A stretch of DNA of 37,135 bases from a virus. Where the stretch lies: positions 1-37,135 of the IMG/VR virus record IMGVR_UViG_3300044951_001904; one strand, written 5' to 3'. This document shows positions 11,632 through 21,983 of this stretch, piece after piece (the first letter of the stretch is position 1; every line of letters begins with the position of its first letter). A program made the translations under genes and the position numbers. The notes under the pieces were generated by a model. The model saw only the letters and a list, made by a program, of their open reading frames with translations. It was not told where the DNA came from and ran no database searches.

Positions 11632-14600
11632 GGATCGGTCACTTGTTTGCTGAGGCCAAACAAGTCCTTGGCCAGGTGCATGAGCGAGGAATATTCTGCC
11701 GCACGGCCATTGAGCACGGCCAGCCCTGAAAGGATCTTATCCACGTCCGAAATGATTTCCCCGGCGTCCTTGGTCCCATCAAACCATTCTGGAGTGTGCA
11801 TAAGAGCTTGCGTTCCCTTGCCGAAGTTGCTGACGATATTTCCCTCGGGATAATACTCCCCGGCCATTGTATAAACGCCGGATTGTACCATGTCCCCGAT
11901 GATTGGCAGCCCCCCCAAAGGCCCGCAAAGCGTGGAGAGAGCCAGGTTTTTCAGACTCCAGTTCTTTTCATCAAACCACTCATCATCCCCACCATCAAGC
12001 AAATCGCGTTTGGCGGCGCGCAGGACGGCCGCCATCATTCCCATGACCAGCCACCCGACAAAGAGAACCCGAGTCTTGCGCGACAGAGACGCGTCTGGAT
12101 TGGCTAACTCAAACATCATTTTAGCTGTCTTCTGCCGCTGTTCCGAGGCAAATGCCCAGGAAAACTTCAGCGTTACCGCCGCGCGGTTTTCCAACATGGA
12201 GCGCGTGCCGGGCCGGGTTGGCTGGCCCACGCGGTCACAGCCGCGTTCCGCCTCGTTATGGGCGAACGCCTCTGCCTCTGCATCCGCCATGTCGGATTCC
12301 TTGGCCAACATGAGCTGGTAATCGTAAATCATGGCGTAAGTGCCCGCCGTGCAGAGTGCGTCCATTCCGCCGATCAGGCCGCCAAGTTGTTGCACTCGCA
12401 TATTCACATAGGTGGGTTCCGCCGCCGCCAGACTGTCAACCGCCATCCTCACCATGACCGGAAGTTCCTTGAAACGCCGCTGGATGTAAGGCGTGTTCAA
12501 TGCCACACGGTAATGCAATTGCCCGGTCGAGAGCTTAGCCAGCCGTTTGACGTAAGAGGGTATAGGCATTTCCAGTGCCGCAGCGCTAAGCTGGGTGGTT
12601 TGGATGAGAATCACGCCGGCCTTGCCAATGAGAATGGATGAAGCGGCGTTTCTCCCCATGGCGCGGAAAACATCGCTCGCCCAATTTTGCTGCCCGGCCT
12701 CCCGGTGGCCGCCCTGTGCGAAGTAATCCACAAAATCCGTGAGGGCATCGCGCGCTGCCTTCCCTCCCTTTTCCTCAACACTATTGAGCACGCCCCGGTC
12801 CAAGAACATGGCCATCATGTCGGCATTGAATTTCCCGTAGGCGATGAAGTGTTCCATCTGCTTGATGTGGCCGAGGAAGAGTTGCGCCGCATCCTGAAAC
12901 CAAGGCTCGGCAACCGCCGTTTGTGAGCGGTTGCGAAGGCTGCCGGGCGTCATGGTCATGCCATTCATCATGAAGCCGGTCGTTGGGTCCACCACTTGCC
13001 CCACTCCCTCTTTCGAGGGCTTGACGGACAAGGGCGAATAGAACGCATGGCGCGGCAGGTTCACCCCATAGAGATCACGGAACACCGCATTGATGCGGTC
13101 ATATTCGGCGGCGTATTGATCGATGAGGAAGAGCCGAACAGCCCGCGCGTTGTCATCCAGCTTGCTTTCCGCCTCGTCAACCCATGCCTGATCGTAATTC
13201 CACTCACCCACGGGCTTGCCAGCGTCATCCAGATGCCCCTGCATGTGCCGTTGGCCGTCTTCCTGCCGCCACATGAGCGAGGCCGTGATGATTTCCATCT
13301 GGCTCATGGGTCGGCGGCGGACCTTGACGGTCGGCTGGTGCATTGCCCATTGCAATTTGCGCCCATCTAACACAGACCCACCTGCCAATCGGGCAAACAG
13401 GGATTCCAGGGCCTCCGTCTTGGCAATGATCGCGTCTGTCTTGGCATTCGAGCACCAGCGTTCCCGATCCACTAGGTGATTGGTGAAAAAATCTTTTTCA
13501 CCGAAATTTTCAACCATCACCTGCTCGAATGAGCCAAAGGCAAGCCGGGCTGCATGAAGATTGGCTTTGGCCCTGTTCACGGCATTTCGGACTGCTCCCA
13601 GATCCGTGTCCTTGCCGGCGTCTTTGTACCGTTTGATTTGCCGCTCGTCGCCATCGCTGCCTACCTTTCCGGTGGCCTTCTTGAGCGCATCGCGCCCTTT
13701 GGCGCGTTCCTCACGGCGCTTTGACACCTCGATCAATCGGCCCATGTATCCGCCGTCTAACAGTCGCAGGGCTTCGGTATAAGCCTTTTCCCGGCGCGCC
13801 GCATCCGCCTGATGCCAGTTGCCCGCCAGAGTGATCATGCCGATTTCCAGATTCAGGTGCGCTTCCTGTTCGGGCGTAAGATCCTCACGCAGCAAGCAGC
13901 TTTCCAATTCTGCCACTCGCGCTTCCACGCCGGCGGCGTCCAGACCCATGGCGTGTTCGATAGCGCGGAAGAGATCGTGCATGTCCGCGCCAATCTTTCC
14001 AGACGGGCGTTTTCCTTCCTCATCCTTCTCGGGACGGGAACGCTTGAGGAGTTTTTCAAACTCGTGGCCGTATTGTTCTTTGAGGAAGCCTTTAAGCCCT
14101 TTGTCGGCCAATGCCAGCTTTTCCTTGAGGTAGCGTAGCTTGGCTTCGTCGCTCTCGATGCGCGCCATCTGGGTATGGCCCCCCAGGCGGCCCCGCAGCT
14201 CGTAGGGCAGTGCCGCGAGAATGGCATCCAGCATCGCTAACGAGCGCTGGATTTCCTCTTTCTGGGAAAAGTTCGCCGCTTGATCGCCCGTGCGTTCTGC
14301 AAGCCATGCGTTGGCTTCCTCCTTGGCGCGCAGTTTGGCGGCGCGCGCATCCTCCTGTGCTGCCTTAACGGCCTCCTTCATCTTGCCTACCGTGGCTTGC
14401 TCCTGGTGCAGAAGCGCCCACATGGCATCCGGCGTGGGTTCCTTGATGAGGTACGCTTCGAAGAGCTCTTGGGCAGCCTGATCGGGCATGAGCGTGCCAC
14501 CAAACACCGCGCGAGAAATCCCGTCCGCTCCATCGTAATCACCGGGCCGGTTCACTTGGAACATGTCTGGGTGTTTATCGATGGCCTGGCGCTTGCTCAT

Positions 14601-17600
14601 CACCCGTCCGCGCAAGGGCGTATCCGGGTTGGCCAGCAGGGCGTGCCCCGGTTGACTCTTGATCTTGGTCAAGTCCGCGTCATCCATCACACCTTGGCGC
14701 CGTGCGTAGGCAGCGCCCACGTATTCATCGCGCAGACGTTCTTCTTCCAGATTGGCCGCCCGCTTGAGTTCCCCCTTTCCCTGCTTGTGGGTGGAAAGCA
14801 GTAATTGCCGCTCATTGCGCACGCGCAGTTCATCGAAATCCCGCGCGATCCGGCTCATCACCTGGGCCAGCCGCCGAGGGTCCTTGATCCTCGACAACGC
14901 ATCACCCGCCATGATCGATGCCATGTTGGCAGGACCGAGGGAATAACTCACCCCAGTGAGCGAACCCGGCAATTCGGATTTTGCCGATTCCAAAGTATTC
15001 GCAACTGCGCCTCGCTGAAATTCTTGTATCGCGGATGCCGTGACGATTCCTCTTTGTAAAGTTGAAACGCCGATTCCGCTTGTGCCTGGACTTGCGGCGA
15101 CACTCGCTTCATTGGCGTCATCGTCTGTAAGTTCGTTCCCATCGGCTTTGCGAAAGATGCCTCTGGAAAAGTCAAATGTCCAGCTTTTTGCTTCAGGAAT
15201 TGCCTTGAAAACATTCTCCATCTCCTTCGTCAGCAACAACGATGTGTTAAGAATATCGTTATTGGTCCACTTCCCGACCTTCTGTTCCGCGTGCGGCTTC
15301 AAGTGCCGCGTGGTTCCCCACCGGATCGCGGATGCTGCCATATTGGAGGTGCGACGGATGCAGTTGATCGCGGTGATTCCGCTGGTGTCATCCTTGATCC
15401 GCTTGCCGTTGTTGCGAATCCAATCCAGAGCAGCTTGATAGAGTTGCGATCCGCCGCCGGAGAGCTTGCCTTGAGATCCCGCAGCCGAGCTGCGGATGTC
15501 CGGGCGAGCAGTGTCAATATCACGAACGTCCAGATGCCCTTCCTGGCCCATGAAACGCAGCGTCGATCCCGACTCTCTCACCGTCACCATTTTTCCGGGC
15601 AGAGATACCGCCTTGGCAATTTCCTCCGCGTCCTTGCTGGTGGTTTTGCCATACTGGAAAATCTCGTCATGCGCCCCATACGTATTCCAAACATGCGCCA
15701 CAAACGACTTGGCCGCGTTCTTCGCTTCTTCGTCACGTGCATCCAGCAACGCTGCGAAAGCGGCTTGGTGGGGGTTGAGCGTGCGGGCGGCGGCGGTTGT
15801 TGCGGCCTGCGGTGGCGGATCAGCGCTGGTGTCATTCGGATCAGGAGCGTTGACCGGATCAAATTCCTCGGATGCCAGATACAGAGCGGCCTCGGCATCG
15901 GCCAGGGATTCGCGTGCGGCCTGCAATTCCTTGTTTTCTAAAAACGGAGCGTGATCAAAACCGGTGGATTCCGCGATAATCGCGCCGTCCCGAATAATTC
16001 GGGTGGCCTTTCCGGTGCCTCGAATGGTCCCGAAATCATGCGTCACAAAATGTGTGAACCCATTTTTCAGCGAATTTTCAACAAAATCTGGCTCGGTTGC
16101 TATCCATCGGCTGTAAGATTCCCGAGAATCGCTTTCCCATTCTCCCGCAGCGTTTTTTTTGTAGGCCGTGGTGATAAAGCCCGTTGTTTGAATTTCCCGG
16201 CCGTGCTGATTCTCCCAGTGTGCGCGGTCGGCTTCGTTGGCGTGTTGCGCCTCAGCCAAAGCGGTTCTTGCCTCCGAAACCTTATTTTCCGCCTTTTCGT
16301 AATTTTCTCTTGCCCTCCCCAAAGAAAACGATACTTTCCCGCTGTCGCCGCGAGGTGACAAGTCGCCGGGTTCGCCCGGCGCGGATTGAAACGCTAACGC
16401 TAACGCTTTCGCACTGGAAACCGGGCTTGTCCCTGAATCCGCTGTAAAGTCAGCACCAATCAGAGCCGGGTCAGCAATGCCCCGGCTCTCTTGCGTAGTA
16501 GATGGAAGTTCTACCGGCCCCAGCGAAAACATCGGCCCCGCATTCTCCAGCAGCTTGGCCAACTCAGCTTTCACGCGGGCCTCATGCGCCTTTTGCCGAT
16601 CCAAGCCCATCAGCTTATCCAGATACGCTTGATAGGTGCTTGAATCGAAATGGCCGGCCTTCTCTGCTTTCTTCATCAGATAGGCTCGACTCTGCGCCAG
16701 CCCCCACCGCGCCTTGGCCGCCGCACAGAACGCTTTGAAATTCCGCGCCGCTCCCGGCTCCAGGCGTGCCACCGCGCCGATATGGCGGGAAATCACAGAT
16801 CGCGGCACATTGAATCGACTCGGCCCGCGCTTCGCTGTCTTGAAAATCTCCATTTCCCCAATTTCTCCGATCGCCTCGGAAAGCAGCTTGTCGGGAATTT
16901 GCTCGTCAGTCATCCCCTCTGGAATGAATCGCGCTTGAGTGCCGGCGCCATCGCCTCGGCGCATGTTCGTGGTGCGACCGGCAAAGATCGTGTCCAGGTC
17001 CCGCAGCAGGTCAATGTCATCCGCCCGGGTGATTGTGCCCGCCGCCCGTGCCCGCTCGCGCAATACATGGAAATCCTCATGGAAGACCGTTGGCAGCGTG
17101 CCGCCTTGGAAAATCTTGGTCACCAGGGTTGCCACGCCTCCCCGCTGTTCGGAAATTGTCAGGCCGATCACGTTGCGCGTGATCGCTCCCGTGCCGCCGG
17201 CCGCTTGTTCCTGAAGCGCCATTTCTTGCGCGTAGGTCTCGACAAACTCAGGCCCCATGGTTTCAACCGTCTCCCGATTGAACAGCTTGCCTAAATCCAC
17301 TTCCGTTTCCACGCCCATCAGCTTGGATGCCGTCTGCGTGCCGGATAACAACGTGGCAAGCGCCATCATTTGATCCGAGCTTGCATCATCCAGGGCGGCC
17401 GTGTGCGCCCGGATCAACCGGCGCGCGCCGCTGAGGTCCGCCGCCGTGCCCACTTCCTCACCCGTGCGGCTGTCATGCACAGCAAAGGTGCCGTCCGCGC
17501 GGCTGACAATCCGCGGGCTCTCGTAGCCCAGCGCCGCCAGATCGTGGCTCGCGGCTTGTTGCGCCGCCGCCTGGCGCTGCAATTCCGCCACCGCCGCCGC

Positions 17601-19478
17601 GGCTTCCTCGCTCTGCGGGTCCACCGTCTCATAAGCCGCATCGATGGCCAATTCCCCGCTGTTCAAACCTTTTGAGATTCCGCCACGGATGTTTGCCAGA
17701 CTTTCCCGCGAGTAGCCGGCGGCAAGAATCTCGGTATCGGAGGCATCCCGGAACGCTTTCACTCGCGCATCCCGCCCGGCCAGTCCGCGCAGCCCGAAGA
17801 AAGTTAGCGGCAGTACCGCCATCGCGGTTTGCAGGTTTTCCGCCCAATCACCCTTGAACTCGTTGTTTTCACCCAGCCATGTCACGTTCCCCACGTCCAT
17901 GCCCATGGCGTGCCCAAGATCCTGCATCACCGCATCAATGTAGTTGGCGGCAATTTCCTGCCCGGTTTGCTCCATGCCCGCCGCACCCAGACGCAAACCA
18001 CCCCGCACCAGACCGTTTTCCAGCTGGTCCATCGAACGGGTCAGCGCCTTGTTGAAAAACGGCAGCTTCCCGAACAACAATTTGGCGCGCAAGCGCTCGC
18101 TGACGTATTCGAGCGCCATCGCTCCGGGGGCAAGCATGGTGGCCGTGGCGCTGGCTTTCTCGTAGGGCACCCCTTGATCCATTTGGCGGCGAAGCCCGGA
18201 TTGGTAGTGCAGCTCCAGCAAATCCACCGCCAACAATGGGGGCGCGTACACCGCTTCCGCACTGCTCAGAAGAACGCCCGGCAGGTCATACACCATTTGT
18301 TCCGCCACTCCCCAGCCGCCATCCAGAATCTTTTTCACCGGATCGTAAACGCCTTCCTGAAGGTCGATGATCTTTTGCACGAAATCGCTTCTCTTCCGCC
18401 ACTCCTCTCGCTCTTGCAGGCGGGAGGCTTCGGACTTCGCGTAATTGTCAGTTCCCCAGAACGCATCGGCCAGACCTACGCCCGCGTCCGTGGGTTGATC
18501 CAGACCCAGCCCCTGCACTGTGGTAATCCCCCGCTGCAAGGAATGTTCCAGCTCGCGCCCGCCGCTCTTGGCGATATTGGCGTAGTATTCCGGCTGTTGT
18601 TCCTTGGGAAGGGACTGGACAATGATGCCGATGGCTTCCACAAACCCGTCCCGTTCTTCCGGCTTGAGGGATTGGTAGATTTCAAACGCGCTTTGCCGCA
18701 CCTGCGGCTTGGCCGCTGCTATTTCCGCCACCGCACCCAGCACCGTGGGTTGCTTGAGCACCGCCGTGATGGCCCCCGCACCGTCCTGGGCGGCCATCGT
18801 TTCCATCATGGTTTTGATCTGCGGCGCATAAGCTCCTAACCGGTGCTTCACCTCATTCCCCACCGCCTCATAACGCTCCTTGAGATCCATATCACGGCCC
18901 TTTTGGTAGCCTGGCATGGCCCGCGCCTGATCCAGTGCCGACTTCCACCCGGCAACCACCGTACCGGGCTTGACCATTTCCAGCGTGGCTTTCTGGATGG
19001 CGGCCGCAGCCACGGCATCCATCCGCGCCCGCGTGTCCGTGCGCCCTTGTGCGGCTTTGGTTTCCAGATCATGGAATCCATCTTCGGTGATCGGTTCCTT
19101 AACGCCATACACGCGCGCGGCGGTCTCCTGAAGCAGGATCTTGCGCGGAAGAGCCGTGTCATCGGTGGGGATTTCCGTGCTTCCGTCTCCGTAGAGGTCC
19201 ATCGCGGCGCTATTGAGAGCGAGGATGCGCGCACGCTTGGGGTCCGCATCAAATGAAAGATCCGTGTCCTTGAAGAACGGCTCCGGGTCCAGGCGAACGC
19301 CGTCCAGTTTGCCCCGGGCGTCCGCGAACCACGCATGGTAATCATTCCGGTAGGCCTGCCGCCCCGCGCTGGCCAGTGATCCTGCGTCCATGATGGAATT
19401 GGCCGGGTCTGCGGATGGCTGAAAATTAAACGGATCGATATCATTTGATACCGGCGCAAGCGTGAGGGTGCTTTCCAT
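11628..19478 (-). CDS. Giant internal virion core protein (gp16-like), 2616 aa
   Basis: This single frame takes 21% of the genome. By order (after gp14- and gp15-like genes) it matches the largest ejection protein of T7-like virions, which enters the host and helps form the DNA channel. Residues 1-600 are helical with a few hydrophobic patches. An HExxH motif (His800-Glu-Asp-Phe-His804), with a possible third ligand in LLSEAIGEIGE about 60 residues on, suggests a zinc metallopeptidase. Three [FY]SLG motifs at 984, 1051 and 1512 look like module boundaries. Residues about 1230-1500 hold a compact unknown domain, and coiled coils fill 1520-1900. The C-terminus (2300-2600) has hydrophobic helices (VLFVGWLVMGMMAAVL). 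The N-terminal lytic transglycosylase of T7 gp16 is not seen. The overall design resembles phage polyvalent proteins. Confidence 0.78.
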   Translation of the reverse strand: MESTLTLAPVSNDIDPFNFQPSADPANSIMDAGSLASAGRQAYRNDYHAWFADARGKLDGVRLDPEPFFKDTDLSFDADPKRARILALNSAAMDLYGDGSTEIPTDDTALPRKILLQETAARVYGVKEPITEDGFHDLETKAAQGRTDTRARMDAVAAAAIQKATLEMVKPGTVVAGWKSALDQARAMPGYQKGRDMDLKERYEAVGNEVKHRLGAYAPQIKTMMETMAAQDGAGAITAVLKQPTVLGAVAEIAAAKPQVRQSAFEIYQSLKPEERDGFVEAIGIIVQSLPKEQQPEYYANIAKSGGRELEHSLQRGITTVQGLGLDQPTDAGVGLADAFWGTDNYAKSEASRLQEREEWRKRSDFVQKIIDLQEGVYDPVKKILDGGWGVAEQMVYDLPGVLLSSAEAVYAPPLLAVDLLELHYQSGLRRQMDQGVPYEKASATATMLAPGAMALEYVSERLRAKLLFGKLPFFNKALTRSMDQLENGLVRGGLRLGAAGMEQTGQEIAANYIDAVMQDLGHAMGMDVGNVTWLGENNEFKGDWAENLQTAMAVLPLTFFGLRGLAGRDARVKAFRDASDTEILAAGYSRESLANIRGGISKGLNSGELAIDAAYETVDPQSEEAAAAVAELQRQAAAQQAASHDLAALGYESPRIVSRADGTFAVHDSRTGEEVGTAADLSGARRLIRAHTAALDDASSDQMMALATLLSGTQTASKLMGVETEVDLGKLFNRETVETMGPEFVETYAQEMALQEQAAGGTGAITRNVIGLTISEQRGGVATLVTKIFQGGTLPTVFHEDFHVLRERARAAGTITRADDIDLLRDLDTIFAGRTTNMRRGDGAGTQARFIPEGMTDEQIPDKLLSEAIGEIGEMEIFKTAKRGPSRFNVPRSVISRHIGAVARLEPGAARNFKAFCAAAKARWGLAQSRAYLMKKAEKAGHFDSSTYQAYLDKLMGLDRQKAHEARVKAELAKLLENAGPMFSLGPVELPSTTQESRGIADPALIGADFTADSGTSPVSSAKALALAFQSAPGEPGDLSPRGDSGKVSFSLGRARENYEKAENKVSEARTALAEAQHANEADRAHWENQHGREIQTTGFITTAYKKNAAGEWESDSRESYSRWIATEPDFVENSLKNGFTHFVTHDFGTIRGTGKATRIIRDGAIIAESTGFDHAPFLENKELQAARESLADAEAALYLASEEFDPVNAPDPNDTSADPPPQAATTAAARTLNPHQAAFAALLDARDEEAKNAAKSFVAHVWNTYGAHDEIFQYGKTTSKDAEEIAKAVSLPGKMVTVRESGSTLRFMGQEGHLDVRDIDTARPDIRSSAAGSQGKLSGGGSQLYQAALDWIRNNGKRIKDDTSGITAINCIRRTSNMAASAIRWGTTRHLKPHAEQKVGKWTNNDILNTSLLLTKEMENVFKAIPEAKSWTFDFSRGIFRKADGNELTDDDANEASVAASPGTSGIGVSTLQRGIVTASAIQEFQRGAVANTLESAKSELPGSLTGVSYSLGPANMASIMAGDALSRIKDPRRLAQVMSRIARDFDELRVRNERQLLLSTHKQGKGELKRAANLEEERLRDEYVGAAYARRQGVMDDADLTKIKSQPGHALLANPDTPLRGRVMSKRQAIDKHPDMFQVNRPGDYDGADGISRAVFGGTLMPDQAAQELFEAYLIKEPTPDAMWALLHQEQATVGKMKEAVKAAQEDARAAKLRAKEEANAWLAERTGDQAANFSQKEEIQRSLAMLDAILAALPYELRGRLGGHTQMARIESDEAKLRYLKEKLALADKGLKGFLKEQYGHEFEKLLKRSRPEKDEEGKRPSGKIGADMHDLFRAIEHAMGLDAAGVEARVAELESCLLREDLTPEQEAHLNLEIGMITLAGNWHQADAARREKAYTEALRLLDGGYMGRLIEVSKRREERAKGRDALKKATGKVGSDGDERQIKRYKDAGKDTDLGAVRNAVNRAKANLHAARLAFGSFEQVMVENFGEKDFFTNHLVDRERWCSNAKTDAIIAKTEALESLFARLAGGSVLDGRKLQWAMHQPTVKVRRRPMSQMEIITASLMWRQEDGQRHMQGHLDDAGKPVGEWNYDQAWVDEAESKLDDNARAVRLFLIDQYAAEYDRINAVFRDLYGVNLPRHAFYSPLSVKPSKEGVGQVVDPTTGFMMNGMTMTPGSLRNRSQTAVAEPWFQDAAQLFLGHIKQMEHFIAYGKFNADMMAMFLDRGVLNSVEEKGGKAARDALTDFVDYFAQGGHREAGQQNWASDVFRAMGRNAASSILIGKAGVILIQTTQLSAAALEMPIPSYVKRLAKLSTGQLHYRVALNTPYIQRRFKELPVMVRMAVDSLAAAEPTYVNMRVQQLGGLIGGMDALCTAGTYAMIYDYQLMLAKESDMADAEAEAFAHNEAERGCDRVGQPTRPGTRSMLENRAAVTLKFSWAFASEQRQKTAKMMFELANPDASLSRKTRVLFVGWLVMGMMAAVLRAAKRDLLDGGDDEWFDEKNWSLKNLALSTLCGPLGGLPIIGDMVQSGVYTMAGEYYPEGNIVSNFGKGTQALMHTPEWFDGTKDAGEIISDVDKILSGLAVLNGRAAEYSSLMHLAKDLFGLSKQVTDP

Positions 19479-19482
19479 GGGA

Positions 19483-21507
19483 TTATTTGTCGAGGCTCCA
19501 ACTCACCACAGTGCGGCCATCCAGTTGGCTGACTCCATCGGGCGAATAGAGATCGAAACGGTTTTTCAACGTATGCCCTTTGTAGGCATCTGCCGTTCGG
19601 TCCATCCAGCGCCCGGCCACCGTGCTGCCGTCCGAGAGCTTGAGTCGGATGCTTTGTCCGGGTTCTATGCCGGCCTCCAGTAGGCGGGATTCCACGTCCC
19701 TCGACACCGCCAGATCCCCGGCGCGCAGTTTGTTCGGGGTGTTTTCCCCGGCACGGATACGCGCAGCTTCCGCATCCCCCACCCAAGCGCCGATTCCAGC
19801 CGAAGAATTCCGGTCCGGCGTGGGATCCCCGCTGTATCCATAGGAAGTGATCCGGTCCCCAGGCGATGCAAGCCGCGCCGCGCTGGGCCGTGCGGGAATC
19901 AGGCTCTTGGAAACATCGGCGTGTAAAGCGGAACCCGTGAGCTTGAGAAGTTTGGTTTCGATCTCGGCGGATGACGCCTTGGGATTGACTTTGAGGAATT
20001 GCGCCAGTTCGGTTGTTTGCTGCCCCCATCGGATTTCCGCCGAAGTGCGGGCCGCTTGGGCGCGCGCCAAGTCCTTGGGCGCAGCAAACTTGATTTGGGG
20101 TTCCCCGTTCACGATGGCCAGCGCCGTGGCTTCCACCAGTCCGCCCGGATGGGCGTTCTTGTCGGCCCGTTGTTCCCACAGCGCTTTGAACGCGTTTTCC
20201 CGCGCCGTGTTGGTGAGGGTTTTAGGAGCCTCTCCATTGATCTTACCACCAAGCACATCCTCCCACTGGCCCTTGGAAAGACCGAGACTCGCCAGCTTGC
20301 TTGTGTCTTCCAAGAACTTGTCGTTGATCGCCTTTTGGGTCGGCTGTCCCGAGTCCCCGTCCCAAAGCTTATCCAGCACCGTGGTTTTAAAATGCGCATC
20401 CAGCGCCCTTTGCGCCGACTTGGACGCCGTCTTGATTTCCTCCTGCTTGCCGCTCTTCATCGCGGAGAGATTGCTTTCCAATTCCCCCTTTACCGGATTG
20501 TCGTCAGGAAGCCGCCGGACGAGGCCCAAAATTGCGGCCCGTTCGGAATCAAACGTGCGTTCATCGGTCGGGTCGTAACGCAGCATGCGGCGTCTTGCCT
20601 CACCGATGATTTGCGCTTGCACTTCCGGCTTGCGAATTTCCGCTGCGTAATTCGCCTGATTCCGGCGCTGATTTGATTGCACCAGCTCGGCCACCACAGA
20701 AGGCCGCTGGCCTGTTCCCAATCCGATGATTTGCTCGTCAGTCACGCCGACCGCGATCATGTCTTCAATTTTGCTCGAAAATTCATCCGCCTCGGCCGCA
20801 CGCATAGCCATGATCCCCCGGCGGACTTGTTGAGTGGCCACCTCATCGAGCCCTGGCACTAGCGTTCCCGCTGGATGCTTGTCCAACCATTCGGCATCGC
20901 CCGCCCCGAGGTTGATGGCTTGCCTCACCCCCTCGCTGCGCTGATAGTCTTTCTCTCTGTCGTTAATTCCGAGCAGGATTTTTTCACGTTCGACCGGCGT
21001 ATAGGCGAGGGACGATTGAACCGTGGTGCGGGCATGATCGAAGCGACCGGCTTGCAGGTCGGCCTCGTAGGCGTTGCTCACCCTCTGGCGAGCCGTGGCG
21101 ATCGTTTGTTTCGTCGCATCCAACTTAACCCCTGCTTGGAAATTTTGCCCCCACCCGTCGAAGGTGGTTTTAAGTTCGGCCTGCATGGCCGGGCTCATCC
21201 GCAGTTTTTCAATCCGCTTCCAGGCGGCTTCTGTGGTTTTTGAGGCGTGATCGCCCCATGTCGTTTCATCGGCGTTCTCTGCCCGGTATTGCGCGTGCTC
21301 ATTGTAGGCGGTTTGCATTTCAATGCGCGCCTGAGACTTCACCCCCTCGTCGTGGATCGTTTGGATTTCGCCCACCACATTGCCCGCTCCTTGCAGAGAT
21401 GCCCCGACTCTGGCCATTGCCAGACCGGGGGCCATTGCGGCTGCTAGGGACGGCGTAGCGGGCTCGTAACGGCCAGACTGGAATTGCAGATCAGGAATGA
21501 GGGGCAT
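19483..21507 (-). CDS. Internal virion core protein (gp15-like) with 3D/double-psi barrel C-terminus, 674 aa
   Basis: The ATG at 21507 is chosen over an upstream in-frame start because it lies four bases past the stop of the gp14-like gene and begins MPLIPDLQ. Residues 1-540 are almost all helical with long coiled-coil stretches, as in podovirus ejection proteins. The last 125 residues form a separate beta-domain (TSYGYSGDPTPDRNSSAGIG at about 554, AVSRDV, DRT near 637, RFDLYSP near 651). The YGY...D...GIG...DRT...R-D-hY-S pattern resembles 3D or MltA/RlpA-like double-psi barrels and recurs at the C-terminus of other podovirus core proteins. It may act on peptidoglycan during DNA entry, a job left open by the missing transglycosylase in the giant protein. 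Confidence 0.72.
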   Translation of the reverse strand: MPLIPDLQFQSGRYEPATPSLAAAMAPGLAMARVGASLQGAGNVVGEIQTIHDEGVKSQARIEMQTAYNEHAQYRAENADETTWGDHASKTTEAAWKRIEKLRMSPAMQAELKTTFDGWGQNFQAGVKLDATKQTIATARQRVSNAYEADLQAGRFDHARTTVQSSLAYTPVEREKILLGINDREKDYQRSEGVRQAINLGAGDAEWLDKHPAGTLVPGLDEVATQQVRRGIMAMRAAEADEFSSKIEDMIAVGVTDEQIIGLGTGQRPSVVAELVQSNQRRNQANYAAEIRKPEVQAQIIGEARRRMLRYDPTDERTFDSERAAILGLVRRLPDDNPVKGELESNLSAMKSGKQEEIKTASKSAQRALDAHFKTTVLDKLWDGDSGQPTQKAINDKFLEDTSKLASLGLSKGQWEDVLGGKINGEAPKTLTNTARENAFKALWEQRADKNAHPGGLVEATALAIVNGEPQIKFAAPKDLARAQAARTSAEIRWGQQTTELAQFLKVNPKASSAEIETKLLKLTGSALHADVSKSLIPARPSAARLASPGDRITSYGYSGDPTPDRNSSAGIGAWVGDAEAARIRAGENTPNKLRAGDLAVSRDVESRLLEAGIEPGQSIRLKLSDGSTVAGRWMDRTADAYKGHTLKNRFDLYSPDGVSQLDGRTVVSWSLDK

Positions 21508-21511
21508 AAAA

Positions 21512-21979
21512 TTAGGGCTCTTTTTTGGCGTAATCCTTCGCGAGAGATGCACCACTCGTCAGCAAGGATCCATAAGAAGAAATCCGCGTGGAAGCAGCCT
21601 GCATGCGGCCCTCCCAAAGTGCCATGGAGCCCTTGCTGCGCAAATTCTGGGCTTCCATCGCCCCCGCCCGCGCCGCGTCTTGGATTTTAAGTTCCATCCC
21701 CCCTGAGGTTTCGCCGAAAACATCCATGTTGGATCCGTCCATGACCATGCCCGAGGTGCCCGCCATCTCCGCATGGAGCCGGGCGAGCCGTCGCCGATTG
21801 TTGATGCGTTCACGGGCGATTGCCTCTGCGTTTTGCTGTTCCTCGTTTCGGGCCTGGGCATAGGCGGCTTCTTGTTCGGCTTTCGCCGCCGCCTCCGCGT
21901 TGGAGGCAGCCCGTTGCGCGGCGACAAACGTGACGCCGGTGCCGATCGCGGAGAGAATGAGGCCGATAATAGCGAACAT
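21512..21979 (-). CDS. Internal virion protein (gp14-like), 155 aa
   Basis: It begins with a hydrophobic segment (AIIGLILSAIGTGVTFVA), followed by an Ala/Glu/Gln-rich helix (ASNAEAAAKAEQEAAYAQAR) and an amphipathic Arg-rich region (RERINNRRRLARLHAEM). A small N-terminal hydrophobic helix with a long Ala-rich coiled coil is the hallmark of gp14-type core proteins, which insert in the host outer membrane during ejection. Position directly before the gp15-like gene supports this. It starts with ATG and no Shine-Dalgarno. Confidence 0.75.
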   Translation of the reverse strand: MFAIIGLILSAIGTGVTFVAAQRAASNAEAAAKAEQEAAYAQARNEEQQNAEAIARERINNRRRLARLHAEMAGTSGMVMDGSNMDVFGETSGGMELKIQDAARAGAMEAQNLRSKGSMALWEGRMQAASTRISSYGSLLTSGASLAKDYAKKEP

Positions 21980-21983
21980 GATT

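Noticed and set aside
14656-14680. A further copy of the TTGATCTTGG leader word
   Set aside because: It lies inside the giant core gene on the opposite strand to the leader copies, without the hairpin, and is explained by coding sequence.
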